The notes under the pieces are model-generated. The model was given only the letters and a program-made list of their open reading frames with translations. It was not told the DNA's origin and did not search any database. Below, one piece after another: positions 8,367 through 17,815 of a stretch of DNA of 64,000 bases. The first letter of the stretch is position 1; each line of letters starts with the position of its first letter. The DNA is taken from contig JAEUHY010000015.1 in the NCBI GenBank assembly GCA_016795325.1, forward strand, positions 372,001 to 436,000, in the 5' to 3' direction. Made by a program: the position numbers and the translations under genes. Source of the stretch: Planctomycetota bacterium (GTDB lineage: Bacteria > Planctomycetota > UBA1135 > GCA-002686595).

Positions 8367-10039
8367 ACGGCGGCGACGCTGCGGTGCGCCTGCTGCTGCG
8401 CTTGAAATGGCGCGGCTTCTGGCGGCGTCAGGCGCGGCGATTGCGCACCGGCAAGGGCCTGCTTCTGGCGCTGCCCGGCGCACTGCTCGTGGTGTGGTGG
8501 GGCGCTGCGTTCCTGATTCCGAGCGAACGTTCGCCCCTGGCCGCGCGGCTGGGACCCGAGCTGACCGAAGGCCTGATCCAAGTCCTGCTCGCGGGCTTGA
8601 CGCTGGTCACGTTCGCCAACGCGTTCTCCTTCCGCGGCCTGTACATCCCCGCGAGCGAGATCGAGACGCTCTTCGCGGCGCCGCTCTCGCGGCCAGCGCT
8701 GGTGCGCATGCGCATGGCGATCACGCTGCTGCGTTCCGCGGTCGGCGCCGTGTTCGGAGGTTGCGCCGCGATGCGGCTGGCGAGCGAGCCGCTGTTCGGT
8801 TTCGCCGGAGGCTTCGTCGCGTTCGTGTGGATCGCCGTGCTCGGTCAGGGGCTGTCGCTGCTGCTCGGCTCCGCCGAGAACCGGGTCGCCGCACTGTTCG
8901 CCAAGGCGCCTGTCGGCCTGCTGCGCAGCGCTGGAATCGCGTGCACGGCGGCGCTGCTCTACGGCCTGATCGTCGAGGGGCCGGACATGAGCCCGCTGAC
9001 GCGCAGCCCGCTCGACTGGCTGCGCGGCATCTCGCAGGCGCCGCTGCTCGGCGCGCTGCTCGCACCCTTCTGGCCGTTCGCGCGCGCCGTGGCCGCGACG
9101 AGCGCCGCGGAGTTCTGGCCCGCGTTCGGCGGCGCGGTCGCGATCCTCGGCGCGAGCCTCGCCGCGGTGGCGCAGTCCACGGTCGACTACCGCGAAACCG
9201 CGCTCGCGACTTCTGCCGAGCTCGCGCGCCGACTGGCGCGCATGCGCCGCGGGCTCGGCGCCGGCGGCGTTCAGGCCAAGCGCCTGCCGCTCTCGTGGCG
9301 CACTCCCTGGCTGTTCGGACGCGGACCGTTCGGCGCGATCGCGTTCGCCAAATCCGCCTCGATCCTGCGCAAAGCGCGTGCGGGCGTCGTGTTCGCGGTG
9401 ATGGTGATGGCGGCCGTGACGTTCTTCGCCTCGCGGCACGTCGAGCGCCCTGCGGACGCCTGGGGCGCGGCGGCGCTGGTCGCAGGTTTCGGCACGTTCT
9501 ACCTGACGCTGGGACTGCGCTACGACTTCCGCGAGGAGCTCGATCACCTCGGCGCGATCCGCGCTTGGCCGCTCGCGTCCTGGCGCATCTTCGCCGCCAC
9601 GCTCGCGCCCCAGGTGCTGCTCGTGAGCCTGTTCGTCGACGCGGGCGTCGCCTTCGTCTTGGCGCGCGCAGGCGAGATCGATGCGCGCTTCGCACTGTTG
9701 GCGCTGGCGGTCACGCTCGCCGTCAGCGTCTGGGTCGCGATCGACAACATCGTGTTCCTCTTGGCGCCGACGCGCAGCGCGCCGGGGAACGACGGTGTGC
9801 TGCAGAACGCTGGACGTTCGCTGCTGCTCGGAATGCTGCGCTCGCTGACGATGTTGGCGGTCGTGGCCGCAGCCGCCGCGCCCAGTCTGGTCGCGATCCA
9901 AATCTTCGGCGCCGAGCTCGACTTCGCCTTCGGGATCGGGGCCGCGTCCGCGCTGGCGGTGCTCGGGGCCTGCGCTGTCGCCAGCGTCGCGCTCGGCGGC
10001 TGGGCCCTGGCGCGTTTCGACGTTTCCCGCGAGCGCTGA
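8363..10039 (+). CDS. ABC transporter permease, multi-span
   Basis: This protein of about 558 residues is rich in hydrophobic segments, roughly ten to twelve by eye, and lacks any soluble catalytic motif. I placed the start at GTG 8363, which overlaps the stop of the ATPase gene by four bases; the frame is open further upstream but only inside the ATPase gene. With the ATPase it should form an exporter or membrane-remodelling ABC complex, possibly with the single long permease acting as a dimer. Substrate is unknown. Confidence 0.8.
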   Translation: MNGGDAAVRLLLRLKWRGFWRRQARRLRTGKGLLLALPGALLVVWWGAAFLIPSERSPLAARLGPELTEGLIQVLLAGLTLVTFANAFSFRGLYIPASEIETLFAAPLSRPALVRMRMAITLLRSAVGAVFGGCAAMRLASEPLFGFAGGFVAFVWIAVLGQGLSLLLGSAENRVAALFAKAPVGLLRSAGIACTAALLYGLIVEGPDMSPLTRSPLDWLRGISQAPLLGALLAPFWPFARAVAATSAAEFWPAFGGAVAILGASLAAVAQSTVDYRETALATSAELARRLARMRRGLGAGGVQAKRLPLSWRTPWLFGRGPFGAIAFAKSASILRKARAGVVFAVMVMAAVTFFASRHVERPADAWGAAALVAGFGTFYLTLGLRYDFREELDHLGAIRAWPLASWRIFAATLAPQVLLVSLFVDAGVAFVLARAGEIDARFALLALAVTLAVSVWVAIDNIVFLLAPTRSAPGNDGVLQNAGRSLLLGMLRSLTMLAVVAAAAAPSLVAIQIFGAELDFAFGIGAASALAVLGACAVASVALGGWALARFDVSRER

Positions 10040-10103
10040 CTCCCACGGCCGCGATGCCGCCCCGGTACGCCGGAGCGCGCGGCGAAGTAGCCTGTTGGGC
10101 TGC

Positions 10104-11678
10104 ATGAGCACCCTCCACGACGCCCTTGGTTCGATCGAGCTGGACGGCGCCTTGGACCTCGCGTCGCTGCGCCTCGCGCACATCCTCGACGCGATGAGCG
10201 AGGGGCTCGTGATCCAACGCGCTTCGGGAGAGATCGCCGCCGCCAACTCCTCGGCGCTGCGCATCCTCGGCTTGACGCGCGAGCAGCTCTACAGCCGCAC
10301 GTCCTTCGACCCGCGCTGGCGCGCGGTCCACGAGGATGGCTCCGAGTTCCGCGGCGAAGCCCATCCGGCGATGGTGTCGCTGCGCACGGGACAGCCGGTG
10401 CACGACGTGTTGATGGGCGTGCACAAGCCCGACGGGACGCTGACCTGGGTTGCGATCCACGCCTATCCGGTGTTCGAGTCCGGGGCGCGCACGCCGACCT
10501 CCGTCGTCGCGACGTTTCGCGACGTGACCGAGTTGCGGCAGGCGCAGCTCGCTTCGTTGCGCCGCGACGCGGTGTTGCGCGTCGCGCTCGAGGGGTGGCC
10601 CGCCGCGCTGGTCGTGTTCGACGCCGAGCAGCTGACGGCGTACGAGCTCAACACGCGCTTCGGCCAATTGCTCGCGCTCGATGCGGCGCAGTGCGCCGAG
10701 CAGCGTGGAGCGCCGCTCACCGGAATCCTCGCGCGACTTCCGCTGTCCGCAGAGGACCACCGCACGCTCGAGTCGCTGGCGCGCGGCGCCGGTCCCGCGC
10801 AACGTGTCACGCTCGCCGACGGGCGCGTGCTCGAGTGCTCGGCCTTCGGCGTGAGCCCTTCTGGCGCCGCCGTCGCCTCGCGTGTGCTGGTGCTCGACGA
10901 CATCACCACGCGCGCGCGCGGCGAGGACGAGCGCCGCACGCTCGAGCGCCGCATGCGCGAGCTCGAACGCTTCGAGAGCCTGGGCGCGCTGGCCGGCGGC
11001 ATCGCCCACGAGTTCAACAACCTGCTCACGGGCATCCTCGGCTCGACGGAGCTCGTGCTCGGCGGACTGGCGCCCGCCGATCCGGCTCGACGGCAGTTGG
11101 ATCGCGTGGTGGAGGCCTCGCTGCGCGCCACGGCGTTGTGCGCCGAGATGATCGCGAGCGCCGGGCCAGGCGCCGTCGAAGTGCGCCGGCTGCACCTCTC
11201 GGACGTCGTGCACCGCGCGCTGCGTCTGCTGCAGCCGAGCACGTCGACGCGCGTGCGCATCGAGGAGCGCTTCGAACGCGAACTGCCGTGGGTTCTGGCG
11301 GACGAGGCGCAGCTCAAGCGCGTGTTCGAGAACCTGTTCCTCAACGCCTGCGAGGCCGTGGAAGCCAAGGGCGGGCTGGTGCGCGTGACGACCGGCGCTG
11401 CGCGTTTCGAGGCGCGCGACTTCGACGCCATGGTGTTCGCGCCGCGCCTGCCCGCCGGCGAATACGTGTGGTTCGAGGTCGAAGACGACGGCGTCGGCAT
11501 GGACGCACTGACCCAGTCGCGCATGTTCGACCCGTTCTTCAGCACCAAGTTCGCAGGACGCGGACTGGGACTCTCGTCGTCGGCCAGCATCGTGCGCAGC
11601 CACAACGGAGCGATCGAGGTGGCGAGCCAGCCCGGGGTCGGGACGCGCCTGCGTGTGCTGCTGCCCAAGGCGCTGTGA
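10104..11678 (+). CDS. PAS-domain sensor histidine kinase (NtrB-like)
   Basis: This soluble kinase of about 524 residues has no membrane segment. A PAS domain lies at about residues 15-130 and a second PAS-like stretch at about 150-265. The HisKA box LAGGIAHEFNNLLTGILG contains the phospho-accepting His302. The ATPase domain has the N-box FENLFLNACEAVEA, the G1 box EDDGVGM, an F-box region FDPFFSTKF and the G2 box GRGLGLS. The HEFNNLL form of the H-box is typical of NtrB-like and hybrid kinases. No response regulator adjoins it; the sigma-54 activator at 55769-57181 is 44 kb away and may or may not be its partner. An in-frame TTG at 10095 is a less likely start. Confidence 0.88.
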   Translation: MSTLHDALGSIELDGALDLASLRLAHILDAMSEGLVIQRASGEIAAANSSALRILGLTREQLYSRTSFDPRWRAVHEDGSEFRGEAHPAMVSLRTGQPVHDVLMGVHKPDGTLTWVAIHAYPVFESGARTPTSVVATFRDVTELRQAQLASLRRDAVLRVALEGWPAALVVFDAEQLTAYELNTRFGQLLALDAAQCAEQRGAPLTGILARLPLSAEDHRTLESLARGAGPAQRVTLADGRVLECSAFGVSPSGAAVASRVLVLDDITTRARGEDERRTLERRMRELERFESLGALAGGIAHEFNNLLTGILGSTELVLGGLAPADPARRQLDRVVEASLRATALCAEMIASAGPGAVEVRRLHLSDVVHRALRLLQPSTSTRVRIEERFERELPWVLADEAQLKRVFENLFLNACEAVEAKGGLVRVTTGAARFEARDFDAMVFAPRLPAGEYVWFEVEDDGVGMDALTQSRMFDPFFSTKFAGRGLGLSSSASIVRSHNGAIEVASQPGVGTRLRVLLPKAL

Positions 11679-11688
11679 CGGAGCGCGC

Positions 11689-12264
11689 GTGAGCCGACCG
11701 ACGCCCTACGTTTCGCCGCTGCCGCCTGGGCAACGCGTCGTCGATCGACTTCCGGTGCAGCACGTCGGCGCGCCGCTGGAACTGCGCGCGGAGCAGTACC
11801 GCCTCGCGCTCTCTGGGCTAGTGGTCGCCGCGCGCGAGTTCTCGCTCGACGAGTTGCGCCGCCTGGCCGCCACCGAAATCGAGGCCGATTTCCACGCGGG
11901 CAGCGGCTGGAGCGTGCGCAACCTGCGCTGGGGCGGCGTGCGGCTCGCGGACGTGCTGCGCCTGGCGCAGCCGCTTCCGACGGCCCAGTTCGTGCGCCTG
12001 TGGGACGGAGCGCTGTACGACGCGAGCTTGCCGCTCGCCGACGCGCTCGCGCCGGATGTGCTGCTCGCGCTCCAACTCGACGGCGCGCCGCTGACGCGCG
12101 AGCACGGCGCCCCGCTGCGCCTGATCGCGCCCGCCAAATACGGCTACAAGAGCGTGAAGTGGCTGCGCTCGATCGAACTCGTCGCCGACGATCCGCAGGG
12201 CTTTTGGGAGCGCCGCGGCATGCACGCGGGCGCCGATCCCTGGCGCGAAGAACGCTTCGCGTGA
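11689..12264 (+). CDS. Sulfite-oxidase-fold (oxidoreductase molybdopterin-binding) protein lacking the Mo-ligand Cys
   Basis: This protein of 191 residues matches the molybdopterin-binding domain of the sulfite oxidase/MsrP superfamily. DFHAGSGWSV-N-RWGGV near residues 67-82 corresponds to the family motif HC-x-x-GWS-...-W-x-GV. The cysteine that coordinates molybdenum is replaced by alanine (about residue 70). RLIAPAKYGYKSVKWL near residues 144-159 is the other family landmark. No Tat or Sec signal is seen. The GTG start at 11689 has GGAG five bases upstream. It follows the histidine kinase gene by ten bases. It may bind cofactor without redox chemistry, or have another role. Confidence 0.8.
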   Translation: MSRPTPYVSPLPPGQRVVDRLPVQHVGAPLELRAEQYRLALSGLVVAAREFSLDELRRLAATEIEADFHAGSGWSVRNLRWGGVRLADVLRLAQPLPTAQFVRLWDGALYDASLPLADALAPDVLLALQLDGAPLTREHGAPLRLIAPAKYGYKSVKWLRSIELVADDPQGFWERRGMHAGADPWREERFA

Positions 12265-12271
12265 ACGCGCG

Positions 12272-13297
12272 TCAGCTCGCGCTCAAGGCGACGTTGAGGT
12301 GCGGCGCGAGGCGCGCGTGCGTCGCGGCGTTGGCGAAGCCGATGAAGTCCACCGGAGTGCTCACGTCGAGCGGGAAGTCGAGCGCTGCGTCGAGCGGCCC
12401 CGTGAGGATGCAGCCGGCGCGCCGCGCGACGAAGATCGCGCCGGCGACGTCGTAGGGTTTCGAGGTGATCACGCGCGTCGCGTCGCGCCGCGCCAGCCAG
12501 CCGCGGATGTCGGCGATCATGCGGTACACGCCGAGCGAGAGCTGCGCCAACTGTCCGGCGTTGGAGATGTACTGGTCGTCGAACACGTGGCGCAGGTCGG
12601 CGCCCTCGTGGACGCGCAGGCGCTCGAAGAAGGCCGCTTCGATGCGCGCCAGCGCCGGGCGCTGGTCGGGCGCGTAGCGGAAGAACGGGAAGTAGCCGTG
12701 GTCCGCGCGGTCGGACGCATCCACGGCGAGCGGCTGGCGACGCACCAACGCGCCGCCGTCGAGCTCGTGCAACTCGTGCAGCGCGGGGCCGGCGCGTCCC
12801 GCCGACAGGACTCGGAAGCGCGCCGCGCGCGAGTCGGGCAATTCGCTCAGCACGCCGAGCGCGAGCTCGCTCATGCGCGGCTCGAGCGGGCCTGGCGGCG
12901 CGCACGAGACGACCGTCCAGGCCGAGCGCAGGTCCGCCATCAGGTTGCGTGTGCCGTCGATCGGATCGAGCGCGATGCGCGGGCCGCCGTGGTCGAACCC
13001 GTCGAGCGTGCGCGCGCCGTTCGCGCCCGGCCCGCGGTGCATCCAGCCGGCGTCCTCGGTGAGCAGGGACAGCGGCGTGCGGCGCGCGGTCTCGTCGAGC
13101 CAGGCTTCGATCTCGCTCTCGACCACGGCGTCGATCGCGTAGGTCACGTCGCCGGCGCCCTGCCGCACGGCCGCCGACAGCGACGAAAGGTCGAGTGCGG
13201 CGCTCGCCTGCGCCAGCACGCGCCGCGTCCCGCCGCGGATGCGCGAGCACAGCTCGCCCAGCCTCGCGCTCCACTCCGCCTCGCTCCACGTGCTCAT
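12272..13297 (-). CDS. Inositol monophosphatase / FBPase-superfamily phosphatase
   Basis: This 341-residue protein carries the metal-dependent phosphatase core: TEDAGW around the first metal site, ALDPIDGTRNLMADL with the DPIDGT signature, and KPYDVAGAIFVARRAGC, matching the C-terminal WDxAAG region of IMPases. Substrate specificity cannot be decided; inositol 1-phosphate, fructose 1,6-bisphosphate, histidinol phosphate and 3'-phosphoadenosine phosphate are all handled by relatives. It is longer than typical IMPases (about 270 residues), mainly because of an inserted stretch between the two metal motifs. It runs opposite to its neighbours, with the start 102 bases from divergent trxB. Confidence 0.8.
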   Translation of the reverse strand: MSTWSEAEWSARLGELCSRIRGGTRRVLAQASAALDLSSLSAAVRQGAGDVTYAIDAVVESEIEAWLDETARRTPLSLLTEDAGWMHRGPGANGARTLDGFDHGGPRIALDPIDGTRNLMADLRSAWTVVSCAPPGPLEPRMSELALGVLSELPDSRAARFRVLSAGRAGPALHELHELDGGALVRRQPLAVDASDRADHGYFPFFRYAPDQRPALARIEAAFFERLRVHEGADLRHVFDDQYISNAGQLAQLSLGVYRMIADIRGWLARRDATRVITSKPYDVAGAIFVARRAGCILTGPLDAALDFPLDVSTPVDFIGFANAATHARLAPHLNVALSAS

Positions 13298-13399
13298 GGC
13301 GCCTAAGATACGCGGCTCGCGGCGCATCCTCGCCGCTGCGCACGAGCAGCTGTTCGCCGTGCGCTCCGATCGCGCCCATCTCCAACCGCCCACGCGCTC

Positions 13400-14335
13400 A
13401 TGACCCAAGTCCGCGACGTCATCATCATCGGCTCCGGCCCGGCCGGGTACACCGCTGCGATCTACACCGCGCGCGCCAACTTGAAGCCGCTGCTGTTCGA
13501 AGGCATGCAGCCTGGCGGACAGCTCACGATCACCACGGACGTCGAGAACTACCCCGGTTATCCGCAGGGCGTCGAGGGGCCCAAGATGATGGAGGACTTC
13601 AAGGCGCAGGCCTCGCGCTTTGGAACCGAGATCATGTTCGAGCAGGTGATCAAGGTCGACTTCTCCAAGCGACCGTTCACGCTGTGGACCGACTTCGGCG
13701 AGCACCGCGCGAAGGCGGTCATCGTGTGCACCGGCGCCAGCGCCAAGTACCTCGGCCTGGAGAGCGAGCAGAAGATGATGGGCCACGGCCTGTCCGCCTG
13801 CGCGACCTGCGACGGCTCGTTCTTCAAGAACAAGAGCGTGATGGTGGTCGGCGGCGGCGACACGGCGATGGAGGAGGCCAACTACCTCACGCGCATGTGC
13901 TCGAAGGTCACGATCGTGCACCGCCGCGACGAGTTCCGCGCCTCGAAGATCATGCTCGACCGCGCCAAGGCCAACCCCAAGATCGAGTGGATGGTGAACA
14001 AGGCCATCGAAGAGTTCTTGCCCGGCGAGAAGGGCAAGCTCGCGAGCGTGCGCATGCTCGACACGGTGACCGGCGTGCGCAGCGTCGTGCCGACCGAGGG
14101 CGTGTTCATCGCCATCGGCCACAAGCCCAACACCGACGTGTTCGCCGGCGTGCTCGAGATGGATTCCGTCGGCTATCTGAAGGTCAAGAACGGCACGTAC
14201 ACCTCGGTCGAAGGCGTGTTCGCCGCCGGCGACGTGTGCGACAGCGTGTACCGCCAGGCCGTGACCGCCGCGGGCATGGGCTGCATGGCGGCGATCGACG
14301 CGGAGCGCTGGCTCGAGCGCCAGGGCGCGCACTGA
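13400..14335 (+). CDS. trxB: Thioredoxin reductase
   Basis: This 311-residue flavoprotein transfers electrons from NADPH to thioredoxin. IIIGSGPAGYTAAIYTARA is the FAD-binding motif, PGGQLTITTDVENYPG is the family signature, ACATCDG holds the redox-active CxxC pair, and VVGGGDTAMEEA is the NADPH site. Length is standard. The SDR gene follows two bases after the stop and probably shares the transcript; no thioredoxin gene is nearby. Confidence 0.95.
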   Translation: MTQVRDVIIIGSGPAGYTAAIYTARANLKPLLFEGMQPGGQLTITTDVENYPGYPQGVEGPKMMEDFKAQASRFGTEIMFEQVIKVDFSKRPFTLWTDFGEHRAKAVIVCTGASAKYLGLESEQKMMGHGLSACATCDGSFFKNKSVMVVGGGDTAMEEANYLTRMCSKVTIVHRRDEFRASKIMLDRAKANPKIEWMVNKAIEEFLPGEKGKLASVRMLDTVTGVRSVVPTEGVFIAIGHKPNTDVFAGVLEMDSVGYLKVKNGTYTSVEGVFAAGDVCDSVYRQAVTAAGMGCMAAIDAERWLERQGAH

Positions 14336-14337
14336 AC

Positions 14338-15120
14338 ATGGCGCCGCGCAAACTCGCCCTGCGCCACGTCGTCGTCACCGGCGCCGGCACGGGCATCGGG
14401 CGCGCCATCGCACTGCGACTGGCGCGCAAGGGCGTTCAACTCTCGCTCCTCGCGCGCGACCTCGCGCGCCTCGAAGAGACGGCGGTGCTCGCGCGCAAGG
14501 CGGGTGCGAACGCTGCGTGTTGGAGCGTCGACATCCGCAAGCGCAAGAACGTCGACGCGGCTTTCGACGCCTGCGCCGCGGCGCACGGGCCGATCGAAGT
14601 GCTCGTCGCGAACAGCGGCATCGGCGGCCCCAACCGCCCCGGCGCCAAGGACCGCTTCGAGGACCTCGTCGCGACGAATCTGACCGGCACGTACTGGTGC
14701 CTGCGCGCGGCCGAGCGCTCGCTCGCGCCGGGCCCCAAGGCGCGTCATCTGGTCGTGATCTCCTCGATCCTCGCGCGCATAGGCGTCGCCGACTACACCG
14801 GCTACTGCGCGTCGAAGTCAGCACTCCTGGGGCTGGTGCGCGCGCTCGCTACCGAACTTGCGCCGCGCAACGTGCAGGTCAACGCCGTGTGCCCGGGTTG
14901 GGTCGACACCGAGATGGCGCGCGAGGGCCTCGCCGGCATCGCCAAGGCCGCGGGCGTCGACCTGCAAGCCGCGCACGACATGGCGATGAGCGCCGTGCCG
15001 TTGCGGCGGATGAGCGCGCCCGAAGACGTGGCCGGACTGGTGGCGTGGCTCGCCAGCGACGACGCACGCGGCGTCACGGGGCAAGCGCTCGACATCAACG
15101 GCGGCGCGTTCATGCACTGA
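14338..15120 (+). CDS. Short-chain dehydrogenase/reductase
   Basis: This 260-residue classical SDR has the cofactor motif TGAGTGIGRA near residues 15-24, the ANSGIGG equivalent of NNAG, the catalytic Ser in VVISSIL, YTGYCASK with the catalytic Tyr and Lys, and VCPGWVDTEM. The C-terminus ends VTGQALDINGGAFMH, as in FabG-like enzymes. The start lies two bases after trxB. It may be a 3-oxoacyl-ACP reductase-like or secondary-alcohol dehydrogenase; specificity is unclear. Confidence 0.9.
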   Translation: MAPRKLALRHVVVTGAGTGIGRAIALRLARKGVQLSLLARDLARLEETAVLARKAGANAACWSVDIRKRKNVDAAFDACAAAHGPIEVLVANSGIGGPNRPGAKDRFEDLVATNLTGTYWCLRAAERSLAPGPKARHLVVISSILARIGVADYTGYCASKSALLGLVRALATELAPRNVQVNAVCPGWVDTEMAREGLAGIAKAAGVDLQAAHDMAMSAVPLRRMSAPEDVAGLVAWLASDDARGVTGQALDINGGAFMH

Positions 15121-15143
15121 ACGCGCGCCGCAGTCGTCTGCGC

Positions 15144-17483
15144 TCAGCGCGGCTCGAGCTCCACGTCGACGGTCGTCGTGGGATCGACTTGGATCGGCGC
15201 GGCCGCGCCGGCTCCGGCTGCTGCGCGCGGACCGAAGTGCAGGAGCCCGGCGGGCGCCGCGGCGATTTCGAACCCGGCGCTCGCGTCGAGTTTGCTCCAG
15301 CCCTCGGCGCGCCACGCGCCGTCGCCGCGCCAGCTCCAACGCAGCACGTCGCCCGCCGCGCCGCCGCGTTGGCGACCCTGCACTCGGCCCGTCGCCGGTG
15401 CGAAGAACCAGTCGTTGGCGCCGCTGCGCAACTCGACTTCGCCCTCCAAGCGCAGTCCCCCGTGGTTCGCCGGCGGGGCCTCGAGCGTGATGCGCCGCAC
15501 CCCGCTGGGCAGCGAAGCGAGCGTGAAGCGACCTTCGGCGTCGCAGGTCGCGCGGCGGCCTTCGACCTCGACCGTCCAGCCCGACGCCGCGCTCCCGCCG
15601 AGCAGGAACTGACCTTCCAGGCGCGCGAGGCCTGCGTCCGGCGCCGGCAGAGCGATCTGCGTCGTGCTGCCTTCGGCGACCTCGCACAGCACGGCGAGTT
15701 CGGGCGCCCAGCCGGCCGCGATCTCGTCCGCGCTGGCGCGCCGTTCGACGATCCACGGGCCGGGTGCGAGCGCTTCGAACACAAACGCGCCGCGTTCGTC
15801 GGTCGTGGTGGAGCGGTCGTGGCCGTCGCCGCGCCGCGCGACGATCGCCACGCCTTCCGCGCGCTTGCCGTGGCCGGGCGCCGCGCTGCCGGCGATCGCA
15901 CCGCCGGCGCTGAGCGCGAAGTCGACGCCGGCGAGGCCGTCGCGCGCGCGCACCTGCAGCGGGCCTCGGTCGAGCGTCGCGCACTGCGGCGCCTCGACGC
16001 GCACCCAGTACGCGCCGTCCTGCGCGCATTCGAGCGTGTAGCGACCGGTCTCGTCGCTGCTGGCGCGCAGCAACGCAGCGCCGTAGCGCGCGCCGCTCGC
16101 CTGCGGATCGAGCGCTGCGTGCAGGCTGACCGTCGCGTTCGACAGCGGTGCGCCGTCGCGCGTGAGCGTGCCGCTGATTCCGGGCGGTCCGCGCAACACG
16201 ATCACCAGCGGATCGTCGAGGCGTGTGGGATCGAACGGGCCGGCGACGCTGCCGTACACGCCCTCGGCCTCGAGCTCGATGGCGAACGCGAAGGCCGGAA
16301 CCGCGAGCGTCGCGCGTCCCTTGGGCCGCGGCGCCGAAGCTTCTTCGAGCAGTACCAGCGGCTCGACGGGCACGCCCGGAGCGAGTTGTTCGTCGAGGCT
16401 TTCGAACAAGCGCAGCGCGAAACGTTCGAGCGGCGCGCCGCTCGCGTCGAGCACCTGCAGTTGCACCTGCCGCGCGGGCGCCAGTTGCAGCGGCGCATCG
16501 AGCACGCCGAGCGCGACGTTCGACAGGCGCACCGCCTGGAAACGGCCCTGGGGATCGCTGGCGATCACGTGGTGCGGCGCGCGCGAGCTGCTCTCGAGCG
16601 TCCACAGCCCGCTCTCGTCGCACTCGCCGCGGCCGGTCGCAGCGGAGCTGCGGTCGTGGAAGCGGTAGTCGATGCGCGCTCCGGGCAGCGGCCGACCGTC
16701 GGGATCGAGCACACGCACGCCGAGCAGCGTGTCGCGCGCGACGCGCGGCGGAACCAGCTCGAGTCCGTCGATCTGGGCGCCTGCGCGCGCCTCCAGAGGC
16801 GGCGTGGAGACCCACAACGTCGCGCCGTGGTAGCCGGCCCACACGCACAACGCGCCCGCCGGCGCGTCGACGAGTTCGAACTCGCCGTCCGGGCCGCTGA
16901 CGGTGCTGCACAGCGTCGGTCCGCGCGGCGTCGTGCTCGCGCCCTGTCCGGCGAACTCGGCGCGGGTGCAGCGCACTTCGAGGCCCGCGAGCGGCGCGCC
17001 CGCGCCGTCGCGCACGCGACCGCGCAGCCGCACCCCCGGCGCGAGCCGCCACGTGTCGAGCTCCAGCTCAGCACCCGGCGCCACGCTCAGCACGTGTTCG
17101 TGCACGCCCAGTCCCGCTGCGCGCGCGCGCAGCAGCGCGACATTCGACGGCGCCGGCGGGTGTTCGAGCGTGAGCACGAAGCGGCCGTCCGCCTCGCTCG
17201 ACGTGCGCCCCGGCGGATAGATGCACTCGATCTCCACGCCGGCGAGCGCTTCGCCGCGCGGTCCCAGGCAGCGCCCGCGCAAGGTCGAGCGTCCGGCCGA
17301 CGGAGCGGGGCGCGTCGCGCCCGGGGGCGGGGCCTCTTGCGCCGCCGAGCCGAGCGGGACGAAGTCGATGCTGCGCGAGCCGCTCGGCGCGGAGTCCGCG
17401 GCGCTCGAGGCGGCGTCGTCCGCGCGCCACCACAACGCGGTGAGCGCGGCGATGGCGAGGATCAGGACGAGGAGCTTCTTCAA
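15144..17483 (-). CDS. Secreted or membrane-anchored protein with carboxypeptidase-regulatory-like repeats
   Basis: This protein of about 779 residues begins with a single hydrophobic segment (LLVLILAIAALTALWW) that should act as a signal anchor. The rest is a chain of beta-sandwich modules of the carboxypeptidase regulatory-like type. Repeated motifs such as GRCLGPRGEALAGVEIEC, GRVRDGAGAPLAGLEVRC and GTLTRDGAPLSNATVSL mark module starts. No catalytic motif is seen. I start it at TTG 17483, just before the hydrophobic segment; an ATG at 17714 would add 77 very basic residues and is unlikely. Such proteins are usually surface or periplasmic; the function is unknown. Confidence 0.75.
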   Translation of the reverse strand: MKKLLVLILAIAALTALWWRADDAASSAADSAPSGSRSIDFVPLGSAAQEAPPPGATRPAPSAGRSTLRGRCLGPRGEALAGVEIECIYPPGRTSSEADGRFVLTLEHPPAPSNVALLRARAAGLGVHEHVLSVAPGAELELDTWRLAPGVRLRGRVRDGAGAPLAGLEVRCTRAEFAGQGASTTPRGPTLCSTVSGPDGEFELVDAPAGALCVWAGYHGATLWVSTPPLEARAGAQIDGLELVPPRVARDTLLGVRVLDPDGRPLPGARIDYRFHDRSSAATGRGECDESGLWTLESSSRAPHHVIASDPQGRFQAVRLSNVALGVLDAPLQLAPARQVQLQVLDASGAPLERFALRLFESLDEQLAPGVPVEPLVLLEEASAPRPKGRATLAVPAFAFAIELEAEGVYGSVAGPFDPTRLDDPLVIVLRGPPGISGTLTRDGAPLSNATVSLHAALDPQASGARYGAALLRASSDETGRYTLECAQDGAYWVRVEAPQCATLDRGPLQVRARDGLAGVDFALSAGGAIAGSAAPGHGKRAEGVAIVARRGDGHDRSTTTDERGAFVFEALAPGPWIVERRASADEIAAGWAPELAVLCEVAEGSTTQIALPAPDAGLARLEGQFLLGGSAASGWTVEVEGRRATCDAEGRFTLASLPSGVRRITLEAPPANHGGLRLEGEVELRSGANDWFFAPATGRVQGRQRGGAAGDVLRWSWRGDGAWRAEGWSKLDASAGFEIAAAPAGLLHFGPRAAAGAGAAAPIQVDPTTTVDVELEPR

Positions 17484-17815
17484 CGGCGGGCGGCCGCCGG
17501 CACTCGAGGCAGCGGGCGACGCTGGCGCGGAGTGTAGGGCAGCGCTGCGCTGGAACGCAGACGTCCCGCGCGCAAAATCGAGTGCGTTCGGCGCTTGCCG
17601 GGTCGGATGAGCGCGAGGTTCGAGCGCACCGCGCGCGCACGCGCGTCGCTGCCGTCGACGGCGGCGCGCATCGATCCACGCGCAGGTGTGCTGGACGCGT
17701 GCCTCGCGCCGCACCGTCGACGGCGGCTCGGCGCCGCGTGTGCGCCCAAAAAAGTGCGCCGCGGCGAGTGGTGCCTCGCCGCAGCGCAGAGTGTGGATCG
17801 CAGCCCCGTACGCGG
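17484..17815. other. 332-base stretch without a convincing gene
   Basis: It lies between the start of the repeat-protein gene and the end of the BON-like gene, both on the minus strand. On the minus strand TACACT (17536-17531) is a good -10 about 48 bases before the repeat-protein start, but the -35 is poor. Nothing else is evident. Confidence 0.4.

Noticed and set aside
14517-17537. A 1006-residue plus-strand frame across the SDR and repeat-protein genes
   Set aside because: It crosses the end of one real gene and runs antisense to another, with no recognisable domain.
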